A stretch of 64,000 nucleotides of DNA from Fructilactobacillus ixorae (lineage in GTDB: Bacteria; Bacillota; Bacilli; Lactobacillales; Lactobacillaceae): the NCBI RefSeq assembly GCF_024029915.1, contig NZ_CP097478.1:620001-684000 (forward strand). The letters run 5' to 3'. The translations under genes were made by a program, and so were the position numbers. The notes under the pieces were generated by a model. The model was not told the origin of the DNA and searched no databases. It saw only the letters and a program-made list of their open reading frames with translations. Below are positions 63,074 through 64,000 of this stretch, piece by piece (the stretch's first letter is position 1; every line of letters starts with the position of its first letter).

Positions 63074-64000
63074 ATGATTAAGATTGCAATTGATGCCATG
63101 GGGGGCGACTACGCCCCACAAGCAATTGTAGAAGGAGTAGAGTTAGCTCGCGATGCCAGTCATAACGATGTGGAGTACATCTTATTTGGGGATCAACGCA
63201 AAATCGAACCTTTAGTAAAAAGTATGCAAAACCTGCGGATTGTCCATGCGCCTGAAGTGATTGCAATGGATGATGAACCAGTCCGGGCAGTTAAAAAGAA
63301 AAAACAGGCTAGCTTAGTGTTAGCAGCACGAGCTGTCCAAGCTGGTGAAGCTGATTTATTGCTTTCCGCAGGCAATACTGGGGCCTTAATGGTAGCCGGA
63401 CTGTTGATTATCGGCCGGATGAAGGGGATTGAACGCCCCGGTCTGGTTGTTACCCTACCGGTGATTCAGAACGATCAGGGCTTCACCATGATTGACGCGG
63501 GCGCGAATGCGGATGCTAAGGTCGAAAACGTCATTCAGTATGCGCGCCTGGGTAAAATTTATAGTCAGCAGGTTCGCAATCAGGCTAATCCGCGGATTGG
63601 GTTAATTAATAACGGAACTGAGGCGGACAAGGGGGACGTTGCCCACCGGAAGATGTACGAAGCATTATCTGCCCTAGGGGAAGCGGGGGAACTGAACTTC
63701 ATTGGCAACGTTGAAGCCAGAGACCTTTTAACCAACGTGACGGATGTCGCCGTCACCGATGGCTTCACCGGCAATGCTGCTTTAAAGGGAATCGAAGGCA
63801 GTGCCCTCGCCGTGGTTAACATGATTAAGGCCAGTATTAAGCAGGGTGGCCTACGCGAAAAACTCGGAGGACTGCTGTTAAAACCCGCCTTAAAACGGAT
63901 CGCGAAAAAAATGGACTACACCCGGTATGGAGGTTCAGTGCTATTGGGCTTGAAGGCACCAGTAATCAAAACGCACGGCAATAGCGACGCCAAAACGATT
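63074..64000 (+). CDS. plsX: Phosphate acyltransferase PlsX (partial)
   Basis: PlsX makes acyl phosphate from acyl-ACP, the donor for PlsY in phospholipid synthesis. The 309 visible residues start MIKIAIDAMGGDYAPQ behind AAGGAG. Motifs LLSAGNTGALM, TMIDAGANADAK, GLINNGTEADKG and VTDGFTGNAALK are all present. About 30 residues at the C terminus are cut off by the window end. The fakA-recG-plsX order is typical of lactobacilli. Confidence 0.95.
   Translation, partial: MIKIAIDAMGGDYAPQAIVEGVELARDASHNDVEYILFGDQRKIEPLVKSMQNLRIVHAPEVIAMDDEPVRAVKKKKQASLVLAARAVQAGEADLLLSAGNTGALMVAGLLIIGRMKGIERPGLVVTLPVIQNDQGFTMIDAGANADAKVENVIQYARLGKIYSQQVRNQANPRIGLINNGTEADKGDVAHRKMYEALSALGEAGELNFIGNVEARDLLTNVTDVAVTDGFTGNAALKGIEGSALAVVNMIKASIKQGGLREKLGGLLLKPALKRIAKKMDYTRYGGSVLLGLKAPVIKTHGNSDAKTI

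Noticed and set aside
1..64000. CRISPR arrays, insertion sequences, prophage genes, toxin-antitoxin or restriction systems
   Set aside because: No direct-repeat arrays, transposase motifs, integrase genes or defence-type gene sets were seen; the gene content is core throughout.

Overview
The window is a chromosomal segment of a low-to-middle GC Firmicute, most likely a member of the Lactobacillaceae. The evidence is the gene order (trmB, ytpP/ytpR/sftA/murC, polA-mutM-coaE-nrdR-dnaB-dnaI-thrS, the yqeG-yqeH cluster, the rplU-prp-rpmA cluster, priA to plsX), Shine-Dalgarno sites of the GGAGG type, T-box and ribosomal-protein leader RNAs, and TTGACA/TATAAT promoters. I cannot name genus or species from the sequence alone. 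Nearly everything is vertically inherited core genome. I see no insertion sequence, prophage, CRISPR array, toxin-antitoxin pair, restriction system or other obvious accessory island.

Layout. 1-5.9 kb: end of a membrane protein gene (EcsB-like), trmB, a small convergent anchored protein, thioredoxin-like ytpP, ytpR, DNA translocase sftA and murC. 6-12.9 kb: DNA replication and repair run polA-mutM-coaE-nrdR-dnaB-dnaI. 12.9-16.5 kb: thrS behind a threonine T-box, then infC-rpmI-rplT behind an L20-type leader, with infC apparently starting at AUA. 16.5-22 kb: yqeG-yqeH-yhbY-nadD-yqeK-rsfS-yqeM-tmcAL, a ribosome assembly, NAD and tRNA modification operon. 22-27.8 kb: yceD-rpmF, a lone glutamate-cysteine ligase behind a structured leader, a BI-1 membrane protein, yidC on the minus strand, an rRNA methyltransferase and an HD protein. 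27.8-33.1 kb: an HxlR regulator, pheST behind a phenylalanine T-box, udk and greA. 33.3-38.5 kb: class B PBP, rpmG, fthC, rhomboid protease, yqgQ, glcK and a rhodanese-like protein. 38.5-40.7 kb: a candidate small RNA, a DUF3042 gene, miaA with a hypothetical partner, and tRNA-Arg(UCU). 40.7-47.6 kb: rplU-prp-rpmA behind an L21 leader, efp, asp23-nusB, folD-xseA-xseB-ispA-tlyA. 47.6-58.4 kb: recN, gmk-rpoZ, coaBC, priA-fmt-rsmB-rsgA-rpe-thiN. 58.5-64 kb: rpmB (minus), asp23-fakA, recG and plsX, which is cut by the window edge.

The clearest biological points come from deviations in this conserved order. The Ser/Thr phosphatase and PASTA kinase genes normally found between rsmB and rsgA are missing, with the two flanking genes overlapping. 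The arginine repressor gene usual between tlyA and recN is missing too. The most promising undescribed elements are two structured, apparently non-coding RNAs: the roughly 185-nt leader of the gshA-type gene and the roughly 150-nt terminated region after the rhodanese gene. I found no convincing new multi-gene system.
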